Source: Apiospora phragmitis | Lineage: Eukaryota > Ascomycota > Sordariomycetes > Amphisphaeriales > Apiosporaceae | Direction of reading: 5' to 3' | DNA: 64,000 nt | Assembly (NCBI GenBank): GCA_038363925.1 | Contig: JAQQWL010000006.1 | Span: 3,576,501-3,640,500 of the forward strand | Shown here: positions 1-11,344 of the stretch, one piece after another | Position numbering within the stretch: the stretch's first letter is position 1 | Layout of the letters: the number at the start of each line of letters is the position of its first letter | The notes under the pieces: model-generated | Seen by the model: only the letters and a program-made list of their open reading frames with translations | Told to the model about the DNA's origin: nothing | Databases searched by the model: none | Translations under genes and position numbers: made by a program

Positions 1-1
1 T

Positions 2-238
2 CAGTTGACAGACTCCTTCCTTATTTTCGAACCCGTAATCTCGCGTTCTGGTCATGGTTGTATTGATTTAGGGCCGGCCTATGGCGTTTCGAATATACGA
101 GCCATGTATGACCGTCAAGCTCGTATTATTCAAAACCGTGGTCTACATGATCTCGTAGAAGTAAACACTTTCTATCATGATCTTATAACCCTTCCCGCAG
201 CCGCCCCATTAGAATCGCGCCAGGAAGAGGCCGTCTAA
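2..238 (+). CDS. 3' end of an unidentified protein-coding gene (partial)
   Basis: The frame is open from base 2 to a TAA/TAG-type stop ending at 238 and gives about 78 C-terminal residues, including the stretch GHGCIDLGPAYGVSNI, with balanced composition and a short acidic tail. I do not recognise the family and assign no function. The first four bases read TCAG, so the visible part could begin exactly at a splice acceptor; that cannot be decided without upstream sequence. The gene runs tail-to-tail with the Cue2-type gene, with only about 130 bp between the two stop codons. The coherent frame and the position support a real gene end, but it could also be a chance open frame. Confidence 0.55.
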   Translation, partial: QLTDSFLIFEPVISRSGHGCIDLGPAYGVSNIRAMYDRQARIIQNRGLHDLVEVNTFYHDLITLPAAAPLESRQEEAV

Positions 239-371
239 CCGACTCTTTAAACGCCTTATGATGCCTGGTGTCTTTGCCGTTCCAACGTGTTTGCCGTTTT
301 AACATCAATGTCTTCTATGCCTGTCTTCTTGCCTTCAAAAATAAAACACACAAGACGAGACCTATGCTCGA

Positions 372-2098
372 CTAGCGCTTTCGACCAGTAACGAGAAACT
401 GCCCCGTGAGGACTTCAACTTTCCAGCCATCGGCCAAGAGTGCCTTACACACGTTGGTCCGAAGTCTGGATTTTCCGTTACTGTTATGTCTCCCTATCCC
501 AGTGACCACGGTAAACCCGTCCCGGGCTTTTCGGGCTCTATCTTCCCCTAGGCGCTCCCACCATTTCCGTACACACTGCAGAGCAATGCTTACGCCGTCT
601 TGCACTGTGAGACCATGAAGGTCGATCTTATCGGCCGTACTGTTCTGTTCGACAAGGTAGCCTGCTTCGATGCTAGCTGCGCTGCGTTGAGCGCCCGCTT
701 GTTCTCGGGCTCGTTCCGAGTAGTAACCGGCGGCCAACCTGAACAACGGATCGCTCCGGCCCTTCCTGAAAGCCGCAGCCGCAGAGCTGTACGAATGATC
801 ACGCATTGCGGCTAAACTCTGTGAGCTTGCCGTGGCAGACTTCAAGTTGCCCGGGAAACTTCCAGTCAGAGGGGTCGTCTGGCCGGTCGGACTAACGGGC
901 TTTATTCTCAAGTCGATCACACCGTTGCTCGAAACGAGTTCGCCATCGGCCGCCGAGGACGCAACCGAGTAAGAAATGTCATACTTGAGATACTCGGGTT
1001 TCTCAAAGTAGCTGGCCAGGATCCCGACGATATCCTCAGCGTAACCCCGTGTCGGTGTGAGCTCTATGATGGGAGGGAAATGCTCTGCGGGTATCCATGA
1101 ATACTTCTTCTTGAGTTGATCTTCAAACGCAGACAGCTGTGGCCCAAAGTTGGGCTGAATACCGAGAGCAAGATAGTTATCGATAATTTGAATGACAGAA
1201 GCTCCCATAGATTCGCCACGATGATGATAAATGGCTGAGACATCGGATTCGGGCTGAGTAAACCGTTCAGACAAGTATTCGATATTCTGGGCATGGTGCA
1301 GTTGAGTATCCAAATTGGCCACGTTCAGACTTGCGCCCTCACCCGAAGAGGTCGGCGAGCTGGGGCTCGAGCTTTTCCCTTCCGGAGCTCGAACGCCTCC
1401 CTTCTTTTTCTTGCCCTTCCGCTTGCGCTGGGGAACAGTCTCATCTGGAGTGTAGAAACCATCAACCCCCTTAACACGCTGACCAGTCTGCTCCAGCCAC
1501 TCTATGTTCAGTAAATGGTCGATGGCGAGGCTAGCGTCGCCTTTATTCTTCTTCAGGGCCAACCTCACGTCCACGGGCTTGAGCGAGGTGAACATGGACA
1601 GAAGCTGTTCCTCTTTTTCTGCGTCTTTCAACCCATCGAAAACGCCGACACGAAATGTTTCCGATGCATCAAGGGTAGATGCCTTGGAGGAAGAAGCCGA
1701 AAATAGACTTTGAGCCTGCGAGCTCTCCGTGGTAGTAGTGAGCCCGTCACTGCTCTTGACGTCGCTTCCGGTGACACCGGCCGCAGCCTCATCTGTGTCA
1801 TCCAAGTTGAGTTTGTTGATGTCAACAACCTCATCAGCACCAATGCCACTGGGGTTGAAGCCGGTGGCCTCCTCTGCTTCGACATCGCGTGATATGCTGA
1901 GGAGGATGTCCCGAGCTAGTTGGAACTGCTCTGGGTCGTTAAGATGGAAATCACTACATATTGACAAAATAGTGGACTCATCAAGAAGCGAGCATAATTC
2001 ATCCTGTGTTTTGACTCGGCTTAGTAAAGTGGACGAAAGGCAAGAGGTAATACATGAGTCGGCAAACATACAACCAACTTGTTAGTTGGATCCTCCAT
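372..2098 (-). CDS. cue2: CUE / DUF1771 / Smr protein, Cue2-type no-go-decay endonuclease
   Basis: Two exons: 2098-2072 (nine codons, MEDPTNKLV) and 2003-372, joined across a 68-nt intron (donor GTATGT, acceptor ACAG, branch TACTAAG); 552 residues. A CUE-type ubiquitin-binding helix bundle lies near residues 137-177 (LLSMFTSLKPVDVRLAL). A DUF1771 helical segment (FRKGRSDPLF onward) precedes a C-terminal Smr domain (about 467-552) that carries the DxH motif DLHG and TGIGRHNSNGKSRLR. In yeast, Cue2 cuts mRNA at collided ribosomes during no-go decay; the same domain order supports that role here in the cytosol. The start in the micro-exon is chosen because it replaces a weak in-frame start at 2069 that would read through the intron. 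Transfer of function is inferred from the family. Confidence 0.88.
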
Positions 2099-3054
2099 GT
2101 CTTTAGTATGTACAGTAACTTGGTCTTGACAGCCAACGCCGGCGAAAAGGTCGTGACAGGAAGGTCTCAGCTTGGATGGGTGTTTGTTGGCTTTTTACAT
2201 ATACGCAGGGATTCAGAGTGAGAGATACGGGCGAAATCATTGTCAAGGAAATGATGCAGCGTACTCGAACAGTTTGTGAGGTGAGGAGGAAAATCAATCG
2301 ACTTGTCAACCGATTTGCACGAGGACAGAAGAAAGTGATGCATGGAAATAATGTGGTGGTAATGCCTAAGCCAATCGTCAATTGGATGCTGCTGGTCTCC
2401 GGTCGTCTCCACCTTGGCCTTCAGTCGACGGGATTTGGCTGGAAATTTGAATGATGCGTCAGGCAAGGATCTCCGCTGACCTTTTCTTTTAGCAGGTCAG
2501 GTGGGGGGAGGCTAGGCCAGCTGGACAAGCCTAAGCCGCCCGAGGAACATGCCATCCTCGGTGCATAGAGCGCATTCATTGACACAACGTCACCAAGTGC
2601 TGGGGCGCAATCTTAAACATTTCGTCAGTATACTCATCATTCATATCCTATAGCTATTCTACTAATCTGCAACCCTATTATGTAGAGCTTTCAGAATTCC
2701 AACCTGCACACCACCAAACATGTTCCAAGAGAACAGAGAGTAGAGTCTCACCCCTACATAAGAAGTAGGTATAGTAAGTAGTCCCAGCGCCGTTTGTATA
2801 CCCTCCCAATGAAAGGAAAACCGTCAATTCAGATTCTGAGCACCTGGCTAACCTGACCCATGGACTTCAGTTCAGATATACTCCGTCTTTTCCACTAATC
2901 ATCACAACTTGGCCGACAAATAAATAACCCCTTGGACGCCTGCCAACAACCCAGTTGACACGAAACCAGATCTCCGTAAAAATGCGTGGTATCTTTTTTT
3001 TCCCACTCGAACAATTCAAAGTGTCCCGACGTCGAAGAAACCGCGAAGCAACAA
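2099..3054. other. intergenic: Cue2 promoter and AP-1 3' flank
   Basis: About 950 bp between two minus-strand genes. It should hold the promoter of the Cue2-type gene and the 3' UTR of the AP-1 gene. The open frames here (for example 2176-2454) show no recognisable domain, and I see no RNA gene or mobile element. Confidence 0.6.
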
Positions 3055-4989
3055 TCAATTCCCGTTCCCGGGACATTGAGATTCGTCACCGCCGAGATGT
3101 TTCTTCATGACTGCTTTGAAGTCAGTCTCGTCGACAACTGCTCCGGTACCGCCGCATTTGGCCTTCTTCTGGAGATCCGAGCAGAGCCCGTCAAGGTCAA
3201 TGTCACCGGACTGCACCTTCGGGCAGTTTTGTAGTTTTTCCCTGTTTCGCGTTAGCTCGGCATCTATCATGGTATGGTGCATTCGCAGTGGCGTTACTAA
3301 CCAGATGTTGGTGCACGTCATAAGTTTGCCATTTTCAGTCGTAACGATGGTATCCTCGTCTTCCTTCCTGGCATCAATCTCGGCACAGATGTTCTTCTTC
3401 GGGACCTTGGGGCTTGGCGCCATGTTGTAGGGCGTGATAAAGTCCGCATCAAAGGCATCGTTGAAGAAGCTGTCATCAAAAGTGGTGTTGGCCAAGATGT
3501 TGTCCTGCGGCTCGCGGTAGTCTCCAAACAGCTGCGGATCGAATTGCCCACCATTCTGATTGGCCAACCAGTCGAAGTTGCTGAAGTCAAACGACCCAAA
3601 ACCACCCACATCTGTGAATCTATGTCAGTACTCTAGCTTTTCAACATCTTCCTTGGGATACTCACGATTGCCATTATCGACGGCGAGCGCAGGTTGTTCC
3701 TCTCCGATAGTAGTCAGCGTGTCCACAGGCTTGAAGCCAAGAGGTGACTGTGTGAATGGCTCAGGTGAGGTGCCGCATGACGAACTGGGCCCACCATTCG
3801 AGTGCGATGACGAGGGGGAGGTCGATGCAGTGCCGCCAATGCTGTAGCTGGCCGAGTCCAGACTTGTCCTTGACGCATTGCCGCCAACCTCGTAAGGTGA
3901 CTGGTTTGAGTTGCTAGAATACTTGGACGTTGCGTCTTTGGGCTGACTTGTCGAGTTCTCGCGGCTCTTGGTCGAGGACGGAGTAGCTTGATCCTGTGTA
4001 GAAGGAGAGGACTGCCCAGCGTAACCATTCGCCGTAGTTGACGATGTCGAAGTAGTCCTCTTTGGGGCTTTGCTACCAGTGGTAGGACTGGTCACTTCCG
4101 AGGGGCCAGGAAGCAGACCAAACTTAGGAAATTCAAATTGGAAATTGACATCGTTCATGGTATTCACGAGACCTGCCCCGAAAACCTCATGCTGGTGATG
4201 CTTAGGGGATGTTCCACTTGACAGGCGAGGAGTGGGAGCCACGGCCACCCTCTTCTTGTACTCGTTCAACTCCATGGTCATCTTCTCCACTTGGGCACGA
4301 AGCTGGGAGTTCTCGTTGTTCGTAGTTGCGGAGGCTTCCTCAAGTTCTTTTACTTTGGTTTCGAGATCCTTCAGATGCTGCTCCTTGCGTTCACGAAAGG
4401 CACGCTGAGCGGCACGGTTTTGCGCTTTCCTTTTCTGATTTTTTTGTTAGACTAGGGAATACTATGGAAAGAGAGAAGAGAGCTTTTGAGTTGTATTGCG
4501 GGCTACTCACTGAACTCGGCTCATTGGTAAGCGGCTTGCGGCCAGGCTTCTTGGGAACTTTGCCCTCGCTTTCACGTCTCTTATTCCCATTCTCTTCTCT
4601 ATCACCTTCATCCTCGTCCGGGTAGCTTCTCTTCTCCGCACTATCATTCTCCGGGCTTGTAACCTTGGAACTATCATTGGAGTCCCGGGGGACTGATTGG
4701 GCAAGTCTCCAATCATCTGCCCAGAAGCACCGTTGGCGAAGTCAAAGTCGAAGCTGCTGTCTGGGCCAGAGCCAAAGTCGTAGTCGTAGTCCTGATATGG
4801 ACTTTCCTGCACACTATCTGCCTTGGACGGACCGTTCTGATTCAAGGCAGTAGGCGACACGGATAAAGCATTAGTTGGGGGCGAGCCATTGGCCGGTTGG
4901 TTCGACGTAAGCGCACGATACAACAGGCTCTGCTGCTGCGGGGTGAGAATGAAATTGTGAGGCAAGCCCTGGGTACTGGTGGAGGCCAT
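3055..4989 (-). CDS. yap1: AP-1-like bZIP transcription factor (Yap1/Pap1/NapA family), with a frameshift in exon 1
   Basis: Four exons: 4989-4511, 4434-3666, 3611-3302 and 3241-3055 (introns 76, 54 and 60 nt). The N-terminus carries the fungal AP-1 signature FILTPQQQSLLYRAL. The bZIP domain begins exon 2 (KRKAQNRAAQRAFRERKEQ) and a leucine zipper follows. FQFEFPKFGLLPG, typical of the family, lies downstream. The C-terminal cysteine-rich domain (cysteines in MTCTNIW, LQNCPK, GLCSDL, KKAKCGG, SQC) is the redox-sensing and nuclear-export region in Yap1. The factor is expected to shuttle to the nucleus under oxidative stress and activate thioredoxin, glutathione and efflux genes. Exon 1 needs one extra base in the CCCCCGGG run at 4684-4691 to join the N-terminus to the bZIP frame; with it the spliced CDS is 1746 nt (581 residues). 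This is probably a base-calling deletion. The promoter is long (about 3 kb). Confidence 0.9.
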
Positions 4990-6909
4990 TGCTATAGTCG
5001 GTATTCGGCCGGAAGGCTTCTCAGATCAACTCGATACAGCAAAAAAATGGTTATATCAGATGACGGGCAGTTTGGATTTCCCCTTGTCGGAGGAAGCAAA
5101 TAGACAAGGTGATCTGACGGGTGGCAGTCCGTGTTGCTTATGTTGGGTAATGGTAGCGCACTAAGTGTGGCAGACGGGCGCGATAGAAACTATTCCTCCG
5201 CAGCCTATACAAGCGGTCAGAAGAAGCTAATGCGTGTAGGCAATTCCAAGACTATGACGAGATTTGTCGATGTCGTGGAGGTTACGTAGTTGTAGGAGGC
5301 ACGGTTGGATGTGGAAAGTCGCCTCTAGGGGTCCGCAGTGAAAGGTGGTGGTAGTGGTGGAGGGAGAAGGTCGGAAGTGGGTATGTAAGACGATTGATGG
5401 TGAGTCTTTCTGCCTGATTCTCTGGCAACAAGTGTATATCAATCGGTTCAATATGCCTTTAGCTCACCTCTCACTGCTGCCACGCCCCTGCTTGGTTCAG
5501 AAGGGGGTGTCAATCTGGACAGGTGGTAAAAAGCCTTTGACAGAGAACAAACAACAGCAACAATATGGAGAGAATCGGATCGAATTGCACACGTTATGGA
5601 TGGGACAGGGACTGGAATCTAACGGGAGAGTTGATCCAGTGACGGAAGAAATTGAGAGAGGGGGCCAGAAGGCAAGGTCCGTTTCTGATTTCTAAGCGAC
5701 TTGCATTAAAAAGAGTCACCGTGACAGTGAGAGGCTGGTGTGGCCCATACATACTAAATGAGAGACGGCGCAAGCTCCTAGTGCTTACAGCCTGCAGAAC
5801 CTGGCTCACCACTCACCTCACTGACCAACCCCTGTCGCCCATTGCCCGTCTTCTATGCAAGGTTTCCTTTTGCCCTGAGGTCCCCTCAAAGGCGGTCGGC
5901 CGCCGGTGCAACAACTTTCCCATCGGAATCTTCGGCGTAATACCGCTCGGGGATATCGGCTATTGGCCGCTTTCCCTTACGATAAGATAGGTAAAGTAGA
6001 TTTGATCTCCCGTTGCCAGTTCCACCCCCACTCTCTTAATAAGTACCATAGGACTTTACTTTTGAACCCCTCAGCCCCTCATTTGAACTTGGGGATCAAA
6101 ACCCGAGAACGCCCTTTGAATTGCATGCAGTAGATCGATACTACGGAACGTTGTCGGAAGGAGGTGCCAGCAGTGCATACGCTCTGATGATCCTGTTCTA
6201 GACCACCTTCAATTCGTATTTTGCCACTATCTCTCAGTACAAATGTACGTGTTATACCTCTCTATACAAAGGCAGGCGCCCTGTCACCCCTGAGGCTTTA
6301 TATACATACAGTACTGTAGGTCACTCCATGGAGTGTGGAGCGGACAGTTGATCGCCCAAAGTCGAGTCCTCCTGAATCCGCCCACCGTCTGACCGACTAT
6401 GTTACTTGGAGACCTTGTAGTACAGGCCTCACCTCAAATCGCCATAGTTGACTCTCCAGTGACCAACAATAACAGCCTGCTGCATCTGACGGCATGCATT
6501 GAGGCAGGTGGTATCCGTACCGGTTTTGGGGATAAGCGCTTAACCTTACACATTACCCCCTGAAAGTTTGTTTAAATCGCATCCTTGTGCGAGAGCCCTT
6601 GTACAGGTATTTCATACGTCTGCAATACCTCTATCGTGCTGAAACGTATAACAGTCGGCGTGATTTTACGGTGGTATTTCCTCGATATTTTTATGTTTTA
6701 AATAGGATGTCGATGTACTTCCTACACAAAGATGGCCTGTCGATACTTCGTCTGAAGTCCGAAACGGTGTCCATCAATTAACAAACTTTCAGAGGGTAAC
6801 GTGTACTGTCTTTGCTCGAATGATCGGCATGATAGCTCCGTGCAGCCTATTTCAACAGCTGGGGACTCGGAGTTATTAGCAAACCCCGAAGGGCGAGCCT
6901 CTGAGGTTG

Positions 6910-6928
6910 ACTCGGGTTCAACCCGAGT
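6910..6928. repeat. 19-bp perfect palindrome
   Basis: The arms ACTCGGGTT and AACCCGAGT flank a single central C. A near-perfect 9-bp dyad is a plausible binding site for a dimeric regulator (fungal Zn2Cys6 factors favour CGG dyads) or a cruciform. It lies about 1.9 kb upstream of the AP-1 start and 1.1 kb upstream of the Dos2-like start. Function is not known. Confidence 0.6.
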
Positions 6929-7225
6929 AAGAAATAGGTACTCGGCCAAAAGCATGCCTTGCCCAGATCTACTGTCGTCACTTTCTAGGTTAGCTAACTG
7001 AATACATAGCTGAATCTTGCGAGGCAATGAATGGTCTGGAGCCTCTTGGCCTAGTATTCGCAGTCATTATTCTGGACCCTCCTCAAGTCTAACAGGTAAA
7101 ACACAAACTGGGCGGGCTACCACTACATCATGTTTACGAATACACAAGCATGACGCAGACTCAATGAGACTTGCAAAGCTTACAATGCACCTGGTGTATG
7201 ATGAATGTGACGCTTATACGGAGTA

Positions 7226-7274
7226 CCTAGGTAGGATATCGTATCTCGACGCAAAGAATACCTACCTACCTAGG
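7226..7274. repeat. inverted repeat, potential hairpin
   Basis: CCTAGGTAGG (7226-7235) is the exact reverse complement of CCTACCTAGG (7265-7274), with a 29-nt spacer. The left arm overlaps the end of a TACGGAGTAC motif. It could be a remnant of a small inverted-repeat element; no target-site duplication is evident. Confidence 0.5.
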
Positions 7275-8001
7275 CTATTGCTACTTACTAGTTCACGACA
7301 GACATAACCTTATTAAATACCTCTATCCAGATTTGAGGATCCCCAACACAGATATAGCCGGATATGAATGACATTCAGGGCGTCGTTTATATTTCCGATC
7401 TGCAGCTGATATACGGGCTACTGGTTGCATCACAGCTGCTCATTTACGTTGGGATGACCGCTACGTTAGGTAGGCACGTCCCGCACTTCCTCAGAGATGC
7501 TGCATCGGCAAGTCCCTACCGACCTCCATATATTTGGTCGAATGATACAGTCAAGGTAAAATTTACGCAAGAAAATGTCTATATATTTGGAAAATATGCA
7601 GTATCCAATAGATCCAATCTAGGAGGGCGCTATTGAGCAATGGAATTCAGCAGATTCAGCAGATGGATATCAATTATTGAATGCTCCAGCCCACGAGGCG
7701 AGAGGAGGTGCCAGGTGCGCTTTCTTAACCCACAAGCAGCAGAGGCGCTTCCCCGTAATTGGCATGGCGTAGGAAGCCTTAGCGACCCTGACACTGAGCC
7801 AAAGGAGGCCATGCAAAAGCGACAATAGTGGATACGAGGATAGCCAACCCTTGAGACTACCCCCCCCTATCAATCGTTTCTTCTCGTTCGATTGCATCAG
7901 CCGCGTGACAGCTTTAATCCGACTGCGAGACTCTGCTCGTTATCCACCGACGCCCATTTTATATCTCGAGAGCCTCTTTGAACGCCTTACCGTTCGTCGC
8001 G

Positions 8002-9469
8002 ATGGATCTGCAATACGATCACATCGCCGAGGAGGCCCTGCGTGATAATGCCCAGCCGTCGTCGTCGTCTTCGTCCGATGACAAGAAGCCTGAGCAGCAG
8101 CAGCCGCAGCAGCCGCAGCACACCTTGAACGAAGATTTACAGGAAGCCTACAAAGCCATCTCCACGAGCGCGTGGGGCTCTAGACTCGGAGGCTTCCTTG
8201 GAAATGTGGTCAAGCAGGTACGTCACCGCCGGACTCCCTTCTCGGGGCTGAGAGCTCGTCACTGACAGGCCCCCCGCTCTTTGCAACTTATCTAGGTCGA
8301 GCCCGTATACAGGGAAGCATCGCAAGAACTGACCTCACTCGGCGTCGATGCCGCCCGTGGCGCCGCCGATCTCCGAACCTCTCTCATCAACCGCACGCGG
8401 TCGCTGTCCGTTGTCACGGGCCAACCCGCCGAGGACGAAGCGTCGGCGGCGAACAAAGACGCCAAGGACAAGGAGGCCGATGCGACACCTACCGATACCA
8501 GGGACATGAGCTCCGAGCAGGCCATCAAGGAGAACGAATCGCTCATCGCGAGGTTGAAGGCCGAAGGCGCCAAGCGGCTCAAGGACATCCAGCAGGCCGA
8601 AGACGCTGCCGACGAAGCCCTGCTCAAGTTCGGTGCCAACCTCCGCGACTTCCTCAAGGAAGCTGTTAGCATCACACCCGCCACCGCCAACGGACAGGAA
8701 ACAACACGGTGCTCTTCGAGAGCAAGGACGCTTCGGGCAAGCGGGTTATCCACACCTCGAGATACGATGCGCAGCTGCACGTCATTCACACCACCACCGA
8801 CAGTTTTACAAAGGACCCTACAAGTACGGAGTTCACTCCCTGGGGCCAGGATTTCGACGCCGAGAAGAAGACCGAAGATATCAGCAGTGACCTCGCTAAG
8901 TACCCCGAACTCCGAGCGACTATGGAGAAGCTGGTACCGGACCAGGTGCCCTACGCAGATTTCTGGAAGAGATACTATTTCCTCAGGCACAGCATTGAAA
9001 CGGCCGAGGCACGCCGCCGCGATCTACTAAAGGGTACGTATTTGTACATGATTCGTCAATTTTTGGTATCCTAACACTGTAACTAGCTGCTTCCGCGGAG
9101 GAGGAGGTGGGCTGGGACGAAGACTCGGAAGAGGAGTCCTCTGAAGAGGAATCCTCGGATGACGAGTCAACTGCGCCCAGCAAGTCTACCAATAAGCCCC
9201 CGAGACCAGCCTCGACCGAATCATCTACGACTATTCACCCGCCAGCCGGTAAAGTGGCAAACAAGGACCTCCTTAAGCCATCCGAACCCCGCAAATCGAA
9301 CGATGAGAAGTCGCAGGCAGACAGTGATACCAGCTATGATGTCGTTGGAGCAGCTTCGGGCAACCCTAGTCAAGCCCCCAATAGCCCCAAGGAACCGCGC
9401 AAGGCGGACGATAGTAGCGAGGAAGAGGACAGCGAGGAAGAGGATAGTGACGAAGAGGACTGGGAGTAG
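8002..9469 (+). CDS. dos2: BSD-domain protein, Dos2-like, with a frameshift in exon 2
   Basis: Three exons: 8002-8217, 8296-9033 and 9087-9469 (introns 78 and 53 nt). The start ATG at 8002 begins [17 protein letters not shown] domain lies near residues 273-318 ([19 protein letters not shown], with the conserved F-W and Y-F aromatic pairs). A Glu/Asp/Ser-rich tail ends in EEDWE, as in yeast Dos2. BSD domains occur in TFIIH p62 and synapse-associated proteins; Dos2 itself is a poorly characterised cytoplasmic protein, so no precise role is claimed. One base is missing in an A run at 8699-8701: the first frame ends in ...ANGQE and the next resumes as NNTVLFESK. With one base added the CDS is 1338 nt (445 residues). 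The 3' end converges on Tsr2, 239 bp away. Confidence 0.85.
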
Positions 9470-9708
9470 AGCTCCTAGTCTGGAAACACTCGTAGCTCGG
9501 TATTCTGGCTTATGACCTTATTTTGACACGTTTATATGGTATATGGCGTCGGGGAGTGACATCAGGTCCGGTTGGTGGGTTGAAGTAGGATAGTGGCGCG
9601 GTAGCTCTCTGTATATCCTTCACACAGCACCGTCACGTAATTTTGGTCGAGAACAAGTTCTTAGCTGCAGCTTATTGTCGCAATTGAGGATTTCTTGCTT
9701 TCAGAAGC

Positions 9709-10456
9709 TCATCGCTTCTTCTTCGAGACCTTGGTGAATCCGTCCTCGTCAATTTCGGGCTGTGGTTTCTCTTTTGGTGCTGTCGAGACCAATGCTGGGG
9801 CTTCGTCCATGTTGGTATCCTCCCCGTCCTCTTCCGAGTCGTCCTCTTCCGAGTCGGTTTCCTGGTCCTGCTCCGGTCCTTGTTGCACGGCGACCTTCTG
9901 GCCCTTCTTGCTCACCCATCGCTGTCGCAATTGCTCGACCTCTTCGATTGTCGCGTGCTGGCTCTTGATACACGCAGCGCGCAGGCCGACAATCTGCTGG
10001 GTGACCTCGTAGCTCGAGTCGTCGTCCACGACGACGGTGAACTCGTCCTCCATAACCTGCAGCAGGCGACCCTCGACGTCTTCGAGGTCGGGCTCCTCGA
10101 GCTCGGCGGGCTTCTTCTTCTTGTCACCGTGGGCCGTCTCGAACTCGGCCAGCTTGACGAAGTCCGGGAACAGCTCAATCATGGCGCCCACAAACCAGGC
10201 GCGCACGTCCTTGGGGTCGTCGCCGGCGTTCTCGCTCCATTTGTTTTGCACGGCCAGGGTCAGGGCGGGCCAGAGGTTGAGGGAGAGGGCGACGGCTTGC
10301 TCGAAGTTCTCTTGCCGTGTTTCTGCTCACGGAAAATAAATAAGGGCACTTGTCAGCAAAACACGTTTCGCCGTCTTCGTATCTTGATTCAGGAAGAAAA
10401 GCAAAATGGAGATTATACTTACCAGGCGTTGCCGGTGTGGACTGAGACGAGGCCAT
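9709..10456 (-). CDS. tsr2: pre-rRNA-processing protein Tsr2 (Rps26/eS26 escort factor)
   Basis: Two exons: 10456-10423 (MASSQSTPATP plus one base) and 10322-9709, with a 100-nt intron (GTAAGT...GAGCAG); 215 residues. The WGG/Tsr2 domain is visible (FEQAVALSLNLWPALTLAV, then DVRAWFVGAMIELF). A long acidic stretch follows (TDSEEDDSEEDGED) and a basic C-terminus (KVSKKKR). In yeast, Tsr2 captures newly imported eS26 from its importin and delivers it to pre-40S particles, and is needed for 20S pre-rRNA processing. The usual WGG tryptophan region reads NKWSEN here. An internal start at 10251 is rejected because the spliced upstream exon supplies the conserved helix. Confidence 0.92.
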
Positions 10457-11344
10457 ATTTGCGATCGCTAGGGTTGGTGCTCTGAATGCGCTGTGATGGA
10501 GGGGCTCTGGATCGCGGGGCAGTAAAGACTCGAGTGTTGCGGTTCTCAAATTTTGTGTTTCCTGCCGCCGGTCACCGCTAGCGAGGTACCACTGGGTTGG
10601 AAGTCGGTGCAATGTGGGGTTGTGGGCGGCAGCCAGAGTCCGCAGTAATCTCCAGCACTAAGATTCGCCAAGGCTCCGTCTGGCATCGCAATTAAGAGAG
10701 TTGCCCCTTTCAGATGGCACGTCTCTAAAATTACAGGCCGGTGGAGTACTCGGCCGTGATGTCGGGTCTTTGTCCTTATTATCTTGTGTACTCGTCGCTA
10801 TCAAATCATTGCTTATATCTACGTATGTACCAAGAATAAAACATCCTGCCATTCATTTAGTATCTACAATACCTAGACAATAGATCTGATCTGCGCATAC
10901 CGTGGTAGGGCCTCCTATTGGCAGAGGAAGCGACCAAATCAATTAAGCGAACGAACAACTAGTGATGGCTGGTCCTACCTGACTAGTACCAAGACAGCTT
11001 CCTCTGGTTCCCCCGATATTGCACCTAATATTTAAAATGACATCACCTCTGCCCTGGGCGCTGGGGTGCCATTCCGGCGGAAACTCCCCAAGTCTTGGGC
11101 CTCGAGTATGGTCGCATCGAGACCTAGACCCTTTGATTTGGCCTAGGCTATGTGGTCCATCTTTCGTTGCTCCTTGTTTCGTCTGATTTGGGCGACTGGT
11201 CCCATTTTCTCCTGAGATGTCGCGACTCTCTCTTTAACCTTTGGACCCTCCAAGAGCTCCCGTACCTCCTTCTCTTTTGTTGTCCTACCTACTCTAACCG
11301 GCGCGTTGCTACATCGTGTCGCTGTCGCCGCCCAATCAGCAAAC
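10457..11344. promoter_or_regulatory. divergent promoter region, Tsr2 / lipase-like gene
   Basis: About 890 bp between the two start codons. It must carry both promoters and 5' UTRs. CT-rich tracts occur at 11160-11290 upstream of the lipase start. No ORF with recognisable content and no RNA gene was seen. Confidence 0.55.

Larger units (their letters stand above)
4990..8001. promoter_or_regulatory. 3-kb divergent intergenic region between AP-1 and Dos2-like genes
   Basis: No open frame here resembles a known protein. The region must contain the promoters of the AP-1 gene (leftward) and the Dos2-like gene (rightward). It holds a 19-bp palindrome (6910-6928), a 10-bp inverted repeat with a 29-nt loop (7226-7235 with 7265-7274) and one copy of the dispersed 9-mer TACGGAGTA (7217). 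I see no coding domain or RNA gene. Confidence 0.5.
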
